Shown one piece after another: positions 40,641 to 48,545 of a stretch of 49,550 nt of DNA. Source of the stretch: Chloroflexota bacterium (GTDB lineage: Bacteria > Chloroflexota > Limnocylindria > Limnocylindrales > CSP1-4); assembly GCA_025935925.1 (NCBI GenBank), contig JAICUI010000016.1, positions 1 through 49,550 of the forward strand, in the 5' to 3' direction. A program made the position numbers and the translations under genes. Numbering within the stretch: position 1 is the stretch's first letter; every line of letters starts with the position of its first letter. The notes below the pieces were generated by a model. That model saw nothing but the letters and a program-made list of their open reading frames with translations. It ran no database searches and was not told where the DNA came from.

Positions 40641-40659
40641 CGATGCCCCAGCGGCATCG
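40641..40659. repeat. GATGCC-N5-GGCATC hairpin, copy 1
   Basis: CGATGCC, CCAGC, GGCATCG: seven perfect pairs and a 5-base loop, 20 bases after the thuA-like stop. Could act as that operon's terminator. Two further copies of the core are at 40776 and 43039. Confidence 0.55.
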
Positions 40660-40775
40660 TCCCAGGGTCGAAGGACTCGCGATGCCCCGGTGCGACGCTG
40701 TTCGATCCCCGGACGGCATCGAACCGCCGCGGATGGGCCCGTTGAGGGGCGGGCGAAGGGCTTGGGCTCCGGGAC

Positions 40776-40792
40776 GATGCCGCCCAGGCATC
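40776..40792. repeat. GATGCC-N5-GGCATC hairpin, copy 2
   Basis: GATGCC, GCCCA, GGCATC, 30 bases upstream of the ArsR promoter. Same stem as copies 1 and 3, with a different loop. Confidence 0.5.
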
Positions 40793-40821
40793 ACGCCCGC
40801 CGCCACGCCGTCCGCCAGGGG

Positions 40822-40850
40822 TTGACAGGCGAGACATACAACCGTATGGT
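40822..40850 (+). promoter_or_regulatory. Promoter of the ArsR operon
   Basis: TTGACA (40822-40827), exactly 17 bp, TATGGT (40845-40850). The ATG at 40860 is 9 bases later with no Shine-Dalgarno, so the first message is probably leaderless. Best promoter in the window. Confidence 0.75.
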
Positions 40851-40855
40851 TGTAT
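40836..40855 (+). promoter_or_regulatory. Palindromic operator, probably for the ArsR regulator
   Basis: ATACAACC and GGTTGTAT, eight perfect inverted bases around GTAT. It covers the spacer and the whole -10 hexamer, so a bound regulator would block RNA polymerase. Confidence 0.7.
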
Positions 40856-40859
40856 CGAG

Positions 40860-41201
40860 ATGCAGGTAGCCCCTCCCGACTTCGACCGCATGTTCGGCGC
40901 CCTCGCGGACGCCACCCGGCGCGACATCGTCCGGCGGGCGATCGATGCCGAGGAAGGGGTCGCCGAGCTCGCCGAGCACTACCCCATGAGCTTCGCGGCG
41001 GTCCAGAAGCACGTCGCGATCCTCGAGCGGGCCGGGCTCGTGACCAAGGTGCGCATCGGGCGGCGAAAGGTCGTCCGGACGAATCTCGAGGGGCTGCGGG
41101 TTGCCCGCCGCCTGCTCGACCAGTACGAGGAGGTGTGGCGAGGCCGCCTGGGCCGCATGGCACAGCTCGTCGGCGAAGACAGGAAGGAGCCGCCCCGATG
41201 A
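40860..41201 (+). CDS. ArsR family transcriptional regulator
   Basis: 113 aa winged-helix: FDRMFGALADATRRDIVRRAI, then GVAELAEHYPMSFAAVQKHVAILERAGLVTKVRIGRRKVVRTN. No metal-binding Cys cluster is present, so it belongs to the metal-independent group usually paired with SRPBCC proteins. Leader gene of a four-gene operon; a palindrome overlaps its -10. Overlaps the SRPBCC gene by ATGA (41198-41201). I infer autorepression. Confidence 0.92.
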   Translation: MQVAPPDFDRMFGALADATRRDIVRRAIDAEEGVAELAEHYPMSFAAVQKHVAILERAGLVTKVRIGRRKVVRTNLEGLRVARRLLDQYEEVWRGRLGRMAQLVGEDRKEPPR

Positions 41202-41701
41202 CGGTCACCGACGTCCGCAAGGACCCGCAGAACCTGACCATGACGCTCGACGCGGAGTTCGACGCGACGCCGGACCGCGTGTGGGAGCTGTGGGCCGACC
41301 CGCGCCAGCTCGAGCGCTGGTGGGGTCCGCCGACGTACCCGGCGACGTTCACCTCGCACGACCTCCGCGAGGGCGGTCGCGCCGAGTACCACATGACGGG
41401 GCCGACGGGCGACCAGCCCAAGGGCTACTGGGAGATCACCGACGCGGAGCCCCCGCACCGCCTCTCGTTCCGCGACGGCTTCCGCGACGCGGACGGCCGG
41501 CCGAACAGCGACATGCCGGTCAACGAGGTCGACGTGACGATCTCCGACGCCGGCGGCGGCAGGACGAAGATGTCGATCGTGAGCATCTTCCCGGATACCG
41601 CCGCGATGGAGCAGCTGCTCGCGATGGGCATGCAGGAAGGCCTCACCGAGGCCGTCGGCCAGATCGATGCCATCCTGGCCGGAGAGCCGGCGAGGGCCTG
41701 A
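41198..41701 (+). CDS. SRPBCC / AHSA1-domain protein
   Basis: 167 aa: LDAEFDATPDRVWELWADPRQLERWWGPPTYPATF, YWEITDAEPPHRLSFRDGF, C-terminal AMEQLLAMGMQEGLTEAVGQIDAIL. The activator-of-Hsp90-like (AHSA1) group of the helix-grip fold, normally adjacent to an ArsR gene as here. It binds an unknown hydrophobic ligand. The Shine-Dalgarno AGGAAGGAG (41181-41189) lies before the ATG. Coupled to ArsR upstream and 3 bases from the DHFR-like gene. Confidence 0.9.
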   Translation: MTVTDVRKDPQNLTMTLDAEFDATPDRVWELWADPRQLERWWGPPTYPATFTSHDLREGGRAEYHMTGPTGDQPKGYWEITDAEPPHRLSFRDGFRDADGRPNSDMPVNEVDVTISDAGGGRTKMSIVSIFPDTAAMEQLLAMGMQEGLTEAVGQIDAILAGEPARA

Positions 41702-41704
41702 GCC

Positions 41705-42097
41705 ATGGAACTCACGGCCACGATGTTCCTGACGGTCGACGGGGTCTACCAGGGCCCCGGCGGCCGCGACGAGGACACGAGCGGCGGCTTCGACCGGGGC
41801 GGCTGGCTCGCCCCGTTCTTCGACGACGCCGTCGGCGCGTTCATGCTCGACACGTTCGCCCGGCCCGACGCGTTGCTGCTCGGCCGGCGGACGTACGACA
41901 TCTTCGCCGGCTACTGGCCCAACCACCAGGACCCGAACGACCCCGTCGCCACGAAGCTCAACGCGCTTCCGAAGTACGTGGCGTCGACGACCTCCGGCTC
42001 GGGCGTCCAGCTCCTGACCTACCGGCCCGCGGGCCGTGCCATCTACGCCGACGTCGCGAGCGACGCCTCGGCCCGCAGCGAGGAGACGATCCGATGA
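41705..42097 (+). CDS. Dihydrofolate reductase family (RibD C-terminal) protein with internal deletion
   Basis: 130 aa. The start ([47 protein letters not shown]) and end ([15 protein letters not shown]) are those of the soil-bacterial DHFR-like family, which is normally about 190 residues. Between Ser94 and Ser97, near 41984-41992, the stretch that should hold the central strands (LPGD..., GSG.L...L..., DELRL...PVVLG) is missing. The frame stays open, so an in-frame deletion joined the two parts. The NADPH site cannot be complete, so I expect loss of reductase activity. It overlaps the hydrolase gene by ATGA (42094-42097). Confidence 0.85.
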   Translation: MELTATMFLTVDGVYQGPGGRDEDTSGGFDRGGWLAPFFDDAVGAFMLDTFARPDALLLGRRTYDIFAGYWPNHQDPNDPVATKLNALPKYVASTTSGSGVQLLTYRPAGRAIYADVASDASARSEETIR

Positions 42098-42975
42098 CCA
42101 CGACCACCGTGGAACCCCAGGCGAAGACGCTCGACGCGCCCGGCGCGACGGTCGCGTACGACATCCGCCCGAGCGACTCGAGCGCCTTCCGGCCGCTGTT
42201 CATCCTCGGCTCGCCGATGGCGGCGGGCGGCTTCGTGACCCTCGCGGGCCACTTCCAGGACCGGACGGTGATCACCTACGACCCGCGCGGGGCGGAGCGG
42301 AGCACCAAGGCCGACCCGTCGTCCGAGTCGACGCCCGAGCAGCACGCCGAGGACATCCACGCCGTCATCCAGGCGGCCGGCCTCGGTGCGGTCGACGTGT
42401 TCGCGAGCTCCGGCGGGGCGATCAACTGCCTCGCGCTGGTCGCCGCGCACCCCGACGACGTGCACACGCTCGTCGCCCACGAGCCGCCGCTCGCGGCGAT
42501 CCTGCCCGACGCCGAGAACGCGAAGGCGGCCGTGCGCGCGATCCAGCGCAGCTACCAGGAGGGCGGCTTCGGCAAGGGGATGGCGCACTTCATCGCAGTC
42601 GTCGGCTACCCGGGCGAGTTCCCGGACGGCTTCGCCGACCAGCCCGGGCCCGACCCGGCGATGTTCGGCATGCCGGCGGCCGACGACGGCTCGCGGACCG
42701 ACGTCCTCCTCGGCCAGAACCTCATCAGCTGCACGCACTACCAGCCGGACTTCGACGCGCTGCGCGCGGCCCCGACCCGGATCGTCCCGGCGGCCGGCGT
42801 GGACGCGGGCACGATGGCCAACCGCGGCGCCCACGCCGTCGCCGAGGCGCTCGGCGTCCCGGTCGCGGACTTTCCGGGCGGCCACGGGGGCTTCCTCGGC
42901 GGCGAGTACGGCCAGACCGGCGAGCCGGACGCCTTCGCGGCGCGCCTGCGCGAGGTCCTCGACTCCGCCTCCTGA
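42094..42975 (+). CDS. Alpha/beta hydrolase
   Basis: 293 aa. The nucleophile elbow is [16 protein letters not shown]: Ser106 in A-S-S-G-G, where the first Gly of GxSxG is Ala104. The acidic residue is not assigned; His is in [11 protein letters not shown] near the end. The opening [13 protein letters not shown] forms the oxyanion region. Family members are lactonases, esterases or haloperoxidase-like enzymes. Last gene of the ArsR operon; convergent with the histidine kinase gene. Confidence 0.88.
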   Translation: MTTTTVEPQAKTLDAPGATVAYDIRPSDSSAFRPLFILGSPMAAGGFVTLAGHFQDRTVITYDPRGAERSTKADPSSESTPEQHAEDIHAVIQAAGLGAVDVFASSGGAINCLALVAAHPDDVHTLVAHEPPLAAILPDAENAKAAVRAIQRSYQEGGFGKGMAHFIAVVGYPGEFPDGFADQPGPDPAMFGMPAADDGSRTDVLLGQNLISCTHYQPDFDALRAAPTRIVPAAGVDAGTMANRGAHAVAEALGVPVADFPGGHGGFLGGEYGQTGEPDAFAARLREVLDSAS

Positions 42976-43038
42976 ACTCGTCGCGCCTCGCGCGCGGCCC
43001 GCACCACCTCCGCCCCGGCGGTCCATCGGCCACGCGTC

Positions 43039-43055
43039 GATGCCGCCGGGGCATC
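43039..43055. terminator. GATGCC-N5-GGCATC hairpin, copy 3, between convergent genes
   Basis: GATGCC, GCCGG, GGCATC, lying 64 bases after the hydrolase stop and 13 bases from the kinase stop. As an intergenic hairpin between two convergent genes, it probably stops both transcripts. Confidence 0.5.
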
Positions 43056-43067
43056 CGCGTTCCCGCC

Positions 43068-44468
43068 CTACGCGACGGGCAGCGCGACCATGAACCGCGA
43101 CCCGCCGAAGCCGTTGCGCTCGATCCAGACCCGCCCGCCCATCGCCTCCATCAGGCGGCGCGCGGCGAACAGCCCGATCCCGCTCCCGCGCGAGCGCGCG
43201 CGGTCGACGCGCACGTACGGCTGGAACACCGCCTCCCAGTCCTCGATCGGGACGCCCGGGCCGTCGTCGGTGATGTAGAGCTGGATCTCGTCACCGGTGC
43301 GCCAGGCGCCGATCGACACCGCCTGCTCGGGCGGGGCGTACTTCGCCTCGTTGTCGAGCAGGTGTTCGAGAACCTGGCGGAAGCGCGCCTCGTCGCCGCG
43401 AGCTACGAGGGCGTGCGACGGCGGCGACCAGCGGACCGCGCGCGTCCGGAGCAAAAGCGCGAGCGTGCCGACGGTGTTGTCGATCGCCCCGACGACGTCG
43501 AACGGGTCGCCCCGGAGGCCCGTCAGCCCCTCGCCGCGCACGGACGCGAGGATCGAGTCCACGAGGCGGTCCAGGCGCGTGACCTGGTCCGTGGCCCCGG
43601 CCCGCCAGTTCTCGACCGCGTCCACCGACGGCCCGGCCGCGTTCGCCGCGGCCGCATCGGCCAGGAGATCGACGTACGCCCGGACGACCGCGAGCGGCGT
43701 CCGCAGCTCGTGCGTCACGACGGCGAGGAGCTCGGCGCGCGCGGCGTCGAGCTGCGACAGCCGGTCCAGCTGCGCCTCCGCCTCGGCCTGCATCCGGCCC
43801 TTCTCGACGATCCCCGCGAGCAGCGCCGCGATCGTCGACAGGAACTCGATCTCCTCGGCGCTGAAGTCGCGGGACTCGGTCGTCTGCACGTTGAGCACGC
43901 CGATGACCTGCTCGTCCCACACGAGCGGCATCGAGAGCATCGCGCGCAGGCCCGCGATGTCGAAGCCGCGGACCCACGAGAACCGCTCGTCGACGGTCAC
44001 GTCACGCGACATGACCGGCGTGCGCTGCGCAGCGGCGCGCCCGGTGATGCCCTGTCCGATGGCGAGGCTGACGCGGCCGACCTGCGTGACGTCGAGGCCG
44101 TTCGTCGCCGCCAGGGTCAGCGTCGTGCCGTCGCGGTCGAGGAGGTAGAACGAGCAGACCTCGACCCCCATGGCGAGCGTGGTGCGGTCGACGACCGTGC
44201 GCATGAGCTCGTCCCAGTCGCGGGCGTGGGTCGCGAGCTGGGCGAACTCGTGCAGGAACGCGAGCCGGTCGACGAGCGCGAGCGGGATGGTCGACGGCGC
44301 GACGGGCGGAACGGGCGGAGTCGGCACGAGCGGCGCAACGGGCGCGACGGGCGCGACCTGCGCAACCGGCGCAGCGGGCGGGCGGGGCTTCCGCGTCGTC
44401 GCAGGGGCCGTCCGGCGCGGCGCCCTCGGGCGCGGGTGCGCGGGGTCCGGATCGGGGGCGCTCGTCAC
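43068..44468 (-). CDS. GAF-domain sensor histidine kinase
   Basis: 466 aa. A Pro/Val/Ala-rich N-terminal linker (about residues 25-60) is followed by a GAF domain (about 75-220, CSFYLLDRDGTTLTLAATNGLDVT and GITGRAAAQRTPV), the HisKA helix with His253 in VVTHELRTPL, and the ATPase domain with LDNEAKYA (N box), DDGPGVP (G1) and GSGIGLFAARRLMEAMGG (G2). No membrane segments, so it is a cytoplasmic sensor. No response regulator is adjacent, so it is an orphan kinase. I prefer the GTG at 44468 over the ATG at 44486 because TACGGT lies 6 bases before the GTG. Confidence 0.88.
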   Translation of the reverse strand: MTSAPDPDPAHPRPRAPRRTAPATTRKPRPPAAPVAQVAPVAPVAPLVPTPPVPPVAPSTIPLALVDRLAFLHEFAQLATHARDWDELMRTVVDRTTLAMGVEVCSFYLLDRDGTTLTLAATNGLDVTQVGRVSLAIGQGITGRAAAQRTPVMSRDVTVDERFSWVRGFDIAGLRAMLSMPLVWDEQVIGVLNVQTTESRDFSAEEIEFLSTIAALLAGIVEKGRMQAEAEAQLDRLSQLDAARAELLAVVTHELRTPLAVVRAYVDLLADAAAANAAGPSVDAVENWRAGATDQVTRLDRLVDSILASVRGEGLTGLRGDPFDVVGAIDNTVGTLALLLRTRAVRWSPPSHALVARGDEARFRQVLEHLLDNEAKYAPPEQAVSIGAWRTGDEIQLYITDDGPGVPIEDWEAVFQPYVRVDRARSRGSGIGLFAARRLMEAMGGRVWIERNGFGGSRFMVALPVA

Positions 44469-44474
44469 CGGTGC

Positions 44475-44480
44475 ACCGTA
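44475..44480 (-). promoter_or_regulatory. Putative -10 element, leaderless histidine kinase transcript
   Basis: TACGGT on the minus strand, a 6-base gap (GCACCG), then the GTG at 44468. This decides the start codon choice. Confidence 0.45.
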
Positions 44481-44490
44481 CGGCATCCCG

Positions 44491-44510
44491 CGCGACCACG
44501 GGTGGTCGCG
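44491..44510 (-). terminator. Putative terminator after argG
   Basis: CGCGACCAC and GTGGTCGCG, nine perfect pairs around a 2-base loop, 67 bases after the argG stop on the minus strand and before the kinase gene. No T tract. Confidence 0.5.
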
Positions 44511-44577
44511 TTCGCGCCGCGCGAGGAAGCGCGAAGGGGCGACGCGCGCCGGCCCTCCATCGTGCGTGGCCCCGGGT

Positions 44578-45861
44578 TCAGCCCGCGACCGGCTCCTGCT
44601 CGGTCACGGTCGCCGGCAGCTCCGCGAGCAGCGGGTCGGTCCAGGTCCACGCCGCGCCGTGGTGCTTGCCGACCGCGCCATGCCGCGCCGCCTCCACCCG
44701 GAGCGGGAGCCCGAAGATCTCGATGAACCCGACCGCGGACGCGTGGTCGAACGCGTCGCCTTCGTCGTACGTGGCCAGGCTCTTGTCGTACAGGCTGAGC
44801 GGCGACCGTCGGCCCGCGACGATCGCCTGCCCGTGGTCGAGCCGGATCCGGACGTCCCCCGAGACGACGCGCTGGGAGCTCATCACGTAGGTCCGCAGGT
44901 CGCGCGACAGCGCGCTGAACCAAAGCCCGTCGTAGATGAGCTGGGCCATCTCGTTGCCCACGAGGTGGTTGAACCGCAGCTGCTCCTTGCTGAGCACGAG
45001 GCCCTCGAGCGCGTGGTGCGCCGTGTGCAGGATCACCGCGGCGGGCGCCTCGTACACCTCGCGGCTCTTGATGCCGACGAGGCGGTCCTCGATGTGGTCG
45101 ATCCGGCCCACGCCGTGCCGGCCGCCCAGGTCGTGCAGCCGCTGGACGAGCTCCACGGACTCCAGCCGCTCGCCGTCGATCGAGACCGGGATCCCGCCCT
45201 CGAAGCCGATGACGATGTCGACGGGGTCCAGCGCGTCGGCCGGCGCGACGGTCCACTCGTAGGCGTCGGCCGGTGGCGTCACCCACGGGTCCTCGAGCAC
45301 GCCCGTCTCGCACGAGCGGCCCCACAGGTTGACGTCGATCGAGTACGGCGAGGCCTTGGTGATCGGGATCTCGATCCCCCGCTGGTTGGCGTAGTCGATC
45401 TCCTGGTCGCGGGTGAGGCCCATCCCGACGCGCATCGGCGCGATGACCTCGAGCCCGGGATCGAGCGCGTGGACGGCGACGTCGAACCGGACCTGGTCGT
45501 TGCCCTTGCCCGTGCAGCCGTGCGCGACGGCGTCGGCGCCCTCCTTCTGCGCGACCTCGACGAGGAGCTGGGCGAGCAGCGGGCGGGCGAGGGCGGTCGC
45601 CAGCGGGTAGGCGCCCTGGTACACCGCACCGGCCTGGAGCGCGCGCCAGACGTACTGGCTGACGAACGTCTCGCGCGCGTCGACGACGTACGCCTTGCTC
45701 GCGCCTGCCGACATCGCGCGCCGCTCGACGCCCTCGCGGATCGAGCCGCCGCCGAGGTCGACGGTGAGCGTCACGACCTGCGCGCCGTACTGCTCCTTGA
45801 GCCAGGCGACCGCGACCGACGTATCGAGTCCGCCCGAGTAGGCGAGCACGACCTTGTTCAT
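44578..45861 (-). CDS. argG: Argininosuccinate synthase
   Basis: 427 aa. The ATP-pyrophosphatase P-loop KVVLAYSGGLDTSVAV is at the N-terminus, and GCTGKGNDQVRFD, SPYSIDVNLWGRSCE and GRHGVGRIDHIEDRLVGIKSREVYE are argininosuccinate synthase signatures. It joins citrulline and aspartate using ATP. The C-terminal tail is slightly longer than usual. The ATG overlaps the argR stop (ATGA, 45858-45861). Last gene of the arg operon; its partner argH is 11 kb away. Confidence 0.96.
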   Translation of the reverse strand: MNKVVLAYSGGLDTSVAVAWLKEQYGAQVVTLTVDLGGGSIREGVERRAMSAGASKAYVVDARETFVSQYVWRALQAGAVYQGAYPLATALARPLLAQLLVEVAQKEGADAVAHGCTGKGNDQVRFDVAVHALDPGLEVIAPMRVGMGLTRDQEIDYANQRGIEIPITKASPYSIDVNLWGRSCETGVLEDPWVTPPADAYEWTVAPADALDPVDIVIGFEGGIPVSIDGERLESVELVQRLHDLGGRHGVGRIDHIEDRLVGIKSREVYEAPAAVILHTAHHALEGLVLSKEQLRFNHLVGNEMAQLIYDGLWFSALSRDLRTYVMSSQRVVSGDVRIRLDHGQAIVAGRRSPLSLYDKSLATYDEGDAFDHASAVGFIEIFGLPLRVEAARHGAVGKHHGAAWTWTDPLLAELPATVTEQEPVAG

Positions 45862-46376
45862 GGAACGGGAGCCTCCGTGAGCAGCGCCGCCTGCGCGGCG
45901 GTGTTGAGCGCGTCGAACCGGTCGAGCCAGCCCGCGAGGGTCGGCTCGTCGGGGAACAGCACGATGAGCGTGTTGTCGCCGGCGACGGTGCCGACGTAGC
46001 CGTCGAGGGTCGATTCCTCGATCGCCTGCGCGATGACGTTCGCCGTGCCCGGCTGGCCGTTGAGCACGAGGATCAGGCCGCTGCGGCCGACCGTCACCGG
46101 GATGTCCGCGAGGATCCTGCGGAGCCGCTCGTCGCTGGCGGGGCGGGGGAGCGCGATGGACTCCGGGAGCACGTAGATCGAGTGATCGCCGCGCATCACC
46201 TTGGCCAGGCCGAGCTCCGCGATGTCCCGGCTGACGGTTGCCTGGGTGACCTCGAACCCGAGGTCCGACAGGTAGGTCACGAGGTCGCCCTGGCTGCCGA
46301 TGGGCCGGGCCTTGACGAGCCGCCGGATCGCCGCGTGCCGTTCTCGCTTGGGAAGCATGGCGGACGGCGCGGTCAC
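45858..46376 (-). CDS. argR: Arginine repressor
   Basis: 172 aa from the GTG at 46376, or 166 aa from the ATG at 46358 (MLPKRERHAAIRRLV, where the conserved part begins). The N-terminal winged helix contains SQGDLVTYLSDLGFEVTQATVSRDIAELGLAKV; the C-terminal arginine-binding trimer domain has GTVAGDNTLIVLFPDE. With arginine it represses the arg genes, including presumably its own operon. I take the GTG because it overlaps the argB stop (GTGA), but the ATG is equally possible. Confidence 0.93.
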   Translation of the reverse strand: MTAPSAMLPKRERHAAIRRLVKARPIGSQGDLVTYLSDLGFEVTQATVSRDIAELGLAKVMRGDHSIYVLPESIALPRPASDERLRRILADIPVTVGRSGLILVLNGQPGTANVIAQAIEESTLDGYVGTVAGDNTLIVLFPDEPTLAGWLDRFDALNTAAQAALLTEAPVP

Positions 46377-47158
46377 GCGGCGCCGGCGCGGGCGCGGGCG
46401 CTGACGCGCGTGCCGAACGACGGGTCGTCGAGCGCGCGGGTGAGCGCCTGGTCCGCGGACCCGTCCGCAATGATCGCCTCGGACTCGTCCCAGCTGAGCG
46501 CGGACAGCGCCGCCCGGACCTTGGGAACCATGCCGCCGGCGATCGTGCCGTCCTCGATGAGCGCCTGCGCCTCGTCGCGGCCGATCGTGTCGAGGCGGGC
46601 GCCGTCGCGGCCCCGGATGCCGTCGACGTCGGTCATCAGCACGAGCTGCGTGGCACCGATACCCGCCGCGATGCCCGCTGCCGCGTCGTCGGCGTTGACG
46701 TTGCACACGACGCCCTCCTCGTCGCGCGCGAGCGGCGCGACCACCGGCACCTGCCCGCCGACGAGGAGGCTGTCGAGGAGGTCCCGCCGGACGCCGGTCA
46801 CCGTGGCCACGAGGCCGAGACCGGGGACGCGCTCGCCGATGAGGAGGCCGCCGTCGACACCGCTGAGGCCGACCGCGTCGCAACCGGCGTCCCGCAGTGC
46901 CGCCACGAGCTCGCTGTTCACCACGCCACGGAGCACCGCCGCGGCGACCTCGAGCGCCGCCGGGTCGGTGACCCGGAGCCCGCCCTCGAACCGCGTCTGG
47001 ACGCCGAGCCGCTCGAGCCACTCGGTCATCCGCTTGCCGCCGCCGTGGACGAGGATGACCGGCCGTTTGCGCGCGATCGCGGCGACCTCGTGGAGCACCT
47101 GCTGCTGATCGGCGAGCGTCGTGCCACCGAGCTTCACGACGACGATCCCGGAGCTCAC
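46373..47158 (-). CDS. argB: Acetylglutamate kinase
   Basis: 261 aa amino-acid kinase: VVKLGGTTL and LVHGGGKRMTEWL (phosphate and substrate loops), VCNVNADDAAAGIAAGIGA and LMTDVDGIRG. It phosphorylates N-acetylglutamate, the second step of the arginine pathway. It is a little shorter than typical arginine-sensitive enzymes, with no N-terminal helix extension, so it may not be feedback-inhibited. The GTG overlaps the argJ stop (GTGA), and its own stop overlaps the argR start. Confidence 0.95.
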   Translation of the reverse strand: MSSGIVVVKLGGTTLADQQQVLHEVAAIARKRPVILVHGGGKRMTEWLERLGVQTRFEGGLRVTDPAALEVAAAVLRGVVNSELVAALRDAGCDAVGLSGVDGGLLIGERVPGLGLVATVTGVRRDLLDSLLVGGQVPVVAPLARDEEGVVCNVNADDAAAGIAAGIGATQLVLMTDVDGIRGRDGARLDTIGRDEAQALIEDGTIAGGMVPKVRAALSALSWDESEAIIADGSADQALTRALDDPSFGTRVSARARAGAA

Positions 47159-48531
47159 GTCGTGTACTCGCTGTTCTCCCGGACGTACGCCTCCGTCAGC
47201 GGGCAGCCGAACGCCTCGCCGGTGCCGTCGCCGAGCCCGAGGTCGAGGCGGATCAGCACCTCCTCCGCGTCCATCGCGTCGCGGGCCGCGGCCTTGTCGA
47301 TGGGCTGCGGGCCGCCGGCCGGACCGTCGTACGCGAGATTGCCGGCGATCGCGATCCGGAGCGTCGCGGGGTCGACGTGCGCCGGCCGGCCGGCCTTCGT
47401 CGCGGCCTCCGACGGAGAGAGCCCGGCCGCCTCGAGGATGGCCGACTCCGTGACGAGCGCGTTGCCCGCCGCCCCGGCGATCCGCCCCCAGTTGGCGTCC
47501 TTGCCGTGGACCGCGGCCTTCACCAGCGAGCTCGAGATCACCGCGCGGGCCACGGCCCGGGCGTCGGCATCGTCGGCAGCGCCCGTCACCTGGCAGGTCA
47601 CGAGCGCCGTCGCGCCTTCGCCGTCCCGTGCCTGCTGGCGAGCCAGGTCACGCGCGACGGCTTCGACGGCGGCCGCGAGGGCGGCCCGGGCGTCGGCGTC
47701 GGTGTCGGCGGATGCGGCACCCGCCCGGCCCGACGCCAGGAGGTACACCGTGTCGTTGGTGCTCGTGTCACCGTCGACCGACAGCTGGTCCCAGGTCGTG
47801 GCCGCCGCGCGACGCAGGATCGCGTGGAGGGTCGCGGGCGACGCGGTCGCGTCGGTCAGGACGATCGACAGCATCGTCGCCATGCGCGGATGGATCATGC
47901 CGACGCCCTTGGCGATGCCGGTCACGGTGATCCGGACCGTGCCGCCATCGACACCCGGCGCATCGACCGTGGCCGACGCCGCCTTCGTCACGGAATCCGT
48001 CGTGCGCAGCGCCTCCGCCGCAGCCGCGAACGCGGCGTCCTCGGCGCGCAGCTCGTCGCGCGCGACGCGATCAATGGCGGCCGTGACGAGGTCCACGGGC
48101 AGCCGCGCGCCGATGATCCCGGTGGACAGGTGGAGGACCTCGCTCGGCCGGCAGTCGAGGGCCGTCGCGACCGCCGACCCGATCGACGCCTGGTCTTCGT
48201 CGCCCACGGGACCGGTCGCCGCGTTCGCCGACCCGGACGTCGAGATCACGGCGCGGGCGTAGCCGCGGGTGTCGGCCGTGCCGCCGGTCGCGCGGAGGTT
48301 CGCCGCGGACAGCCGGACGGGCGCGGCCGCGAACCGGTTGGGCGTGAACACCGCGGCGACGGGAACCGGGTCGCCGTCAGACGCCACCAGCGCGAAGTCT
48401 GGGCGCCCCGACGCCTTGATGCCGGCGGTCGTGCCGGCCGCGACGAACCCGGCCGGGAGGCGCGCCACGCGGACGACGTCGGGTCGCGAGGCGGGGATGG
48501 CGGCGAGGAGCGGGTCCGTGGCGATCGTCAT
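47155..48531 (-). CDS. argJ: Bifunctional ornithine acetyltransferase / N-acetylglutamate synthase
   Basis: 458 aa ArgJ. Self-cleavage occurs before the Thr in HPRMATMLSIV, giving alpha and beta chains; SVDGDTSTNDTV and AAVHGKDANWGRIAGAAG are further signatures. It moves the acetyl group from acetylornithine to glutamate, so the pathway is cyclic. It appears longer than most (about 400) because of an N-terminal region and an Ala/Asp-rich insert after ADTDADARAALAAA. It starts 14 bases after argC. Confidence 0.95.
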   Translation of the reverse strand: MTIATDPLLAAIPASRPDVVRVARLPAGFVAAGTTAGIKASGRPDFALVASDGDPVPVAAVFTPNRFAAAPVRLSAANLRATGGTADTRGYARAVISTSGSANAATGPVGDEDQASIGSAVATALDCRPSEVLHLSTGIIGARLPVDLVTAAIDRVARDELRAEDAAFAAAAEALRTTDSVTKAASATVDAPGVDGGTVRITVTGIAKGVGMIHPRMATMLSIVLTDATASPATLHAILRRAAATTWDQLSVDGDTSTNDTVYLLASGRAGAASADTDADARAALAAAVEAVARDLARQQARDGEGATALVTCQVTGAADDADARAVARAVISSSLVKAAVHGKDANWGRIAGAAGNALVTESAILEAAGLSPSEAATKAGRPAHVDPATLRIAIAGNLAYDGPAGGPQPIDKAAARDAMDAEEVLIRLDLGLGDGTGEAFGCPLTEAYVRENSEYTT

Positions 48532-48545
48532 GGCCGGGCCTCCGG

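Noticed and set aside
40643..40825. Small 60-codon frame upstream of ArsR
   Set aside because: No Shine-Dalgarno or -10 element, and its sequence is explained by the hairpin repeats in that gap.
42094..42975. Alpha/beta hydrolase as a dead enzyme because GxSxG reads A-S-S-G-G
   Set aside because: Only the first Gly is changed; Ser106 and the His near the C-terminus are present, so activity is plausible.
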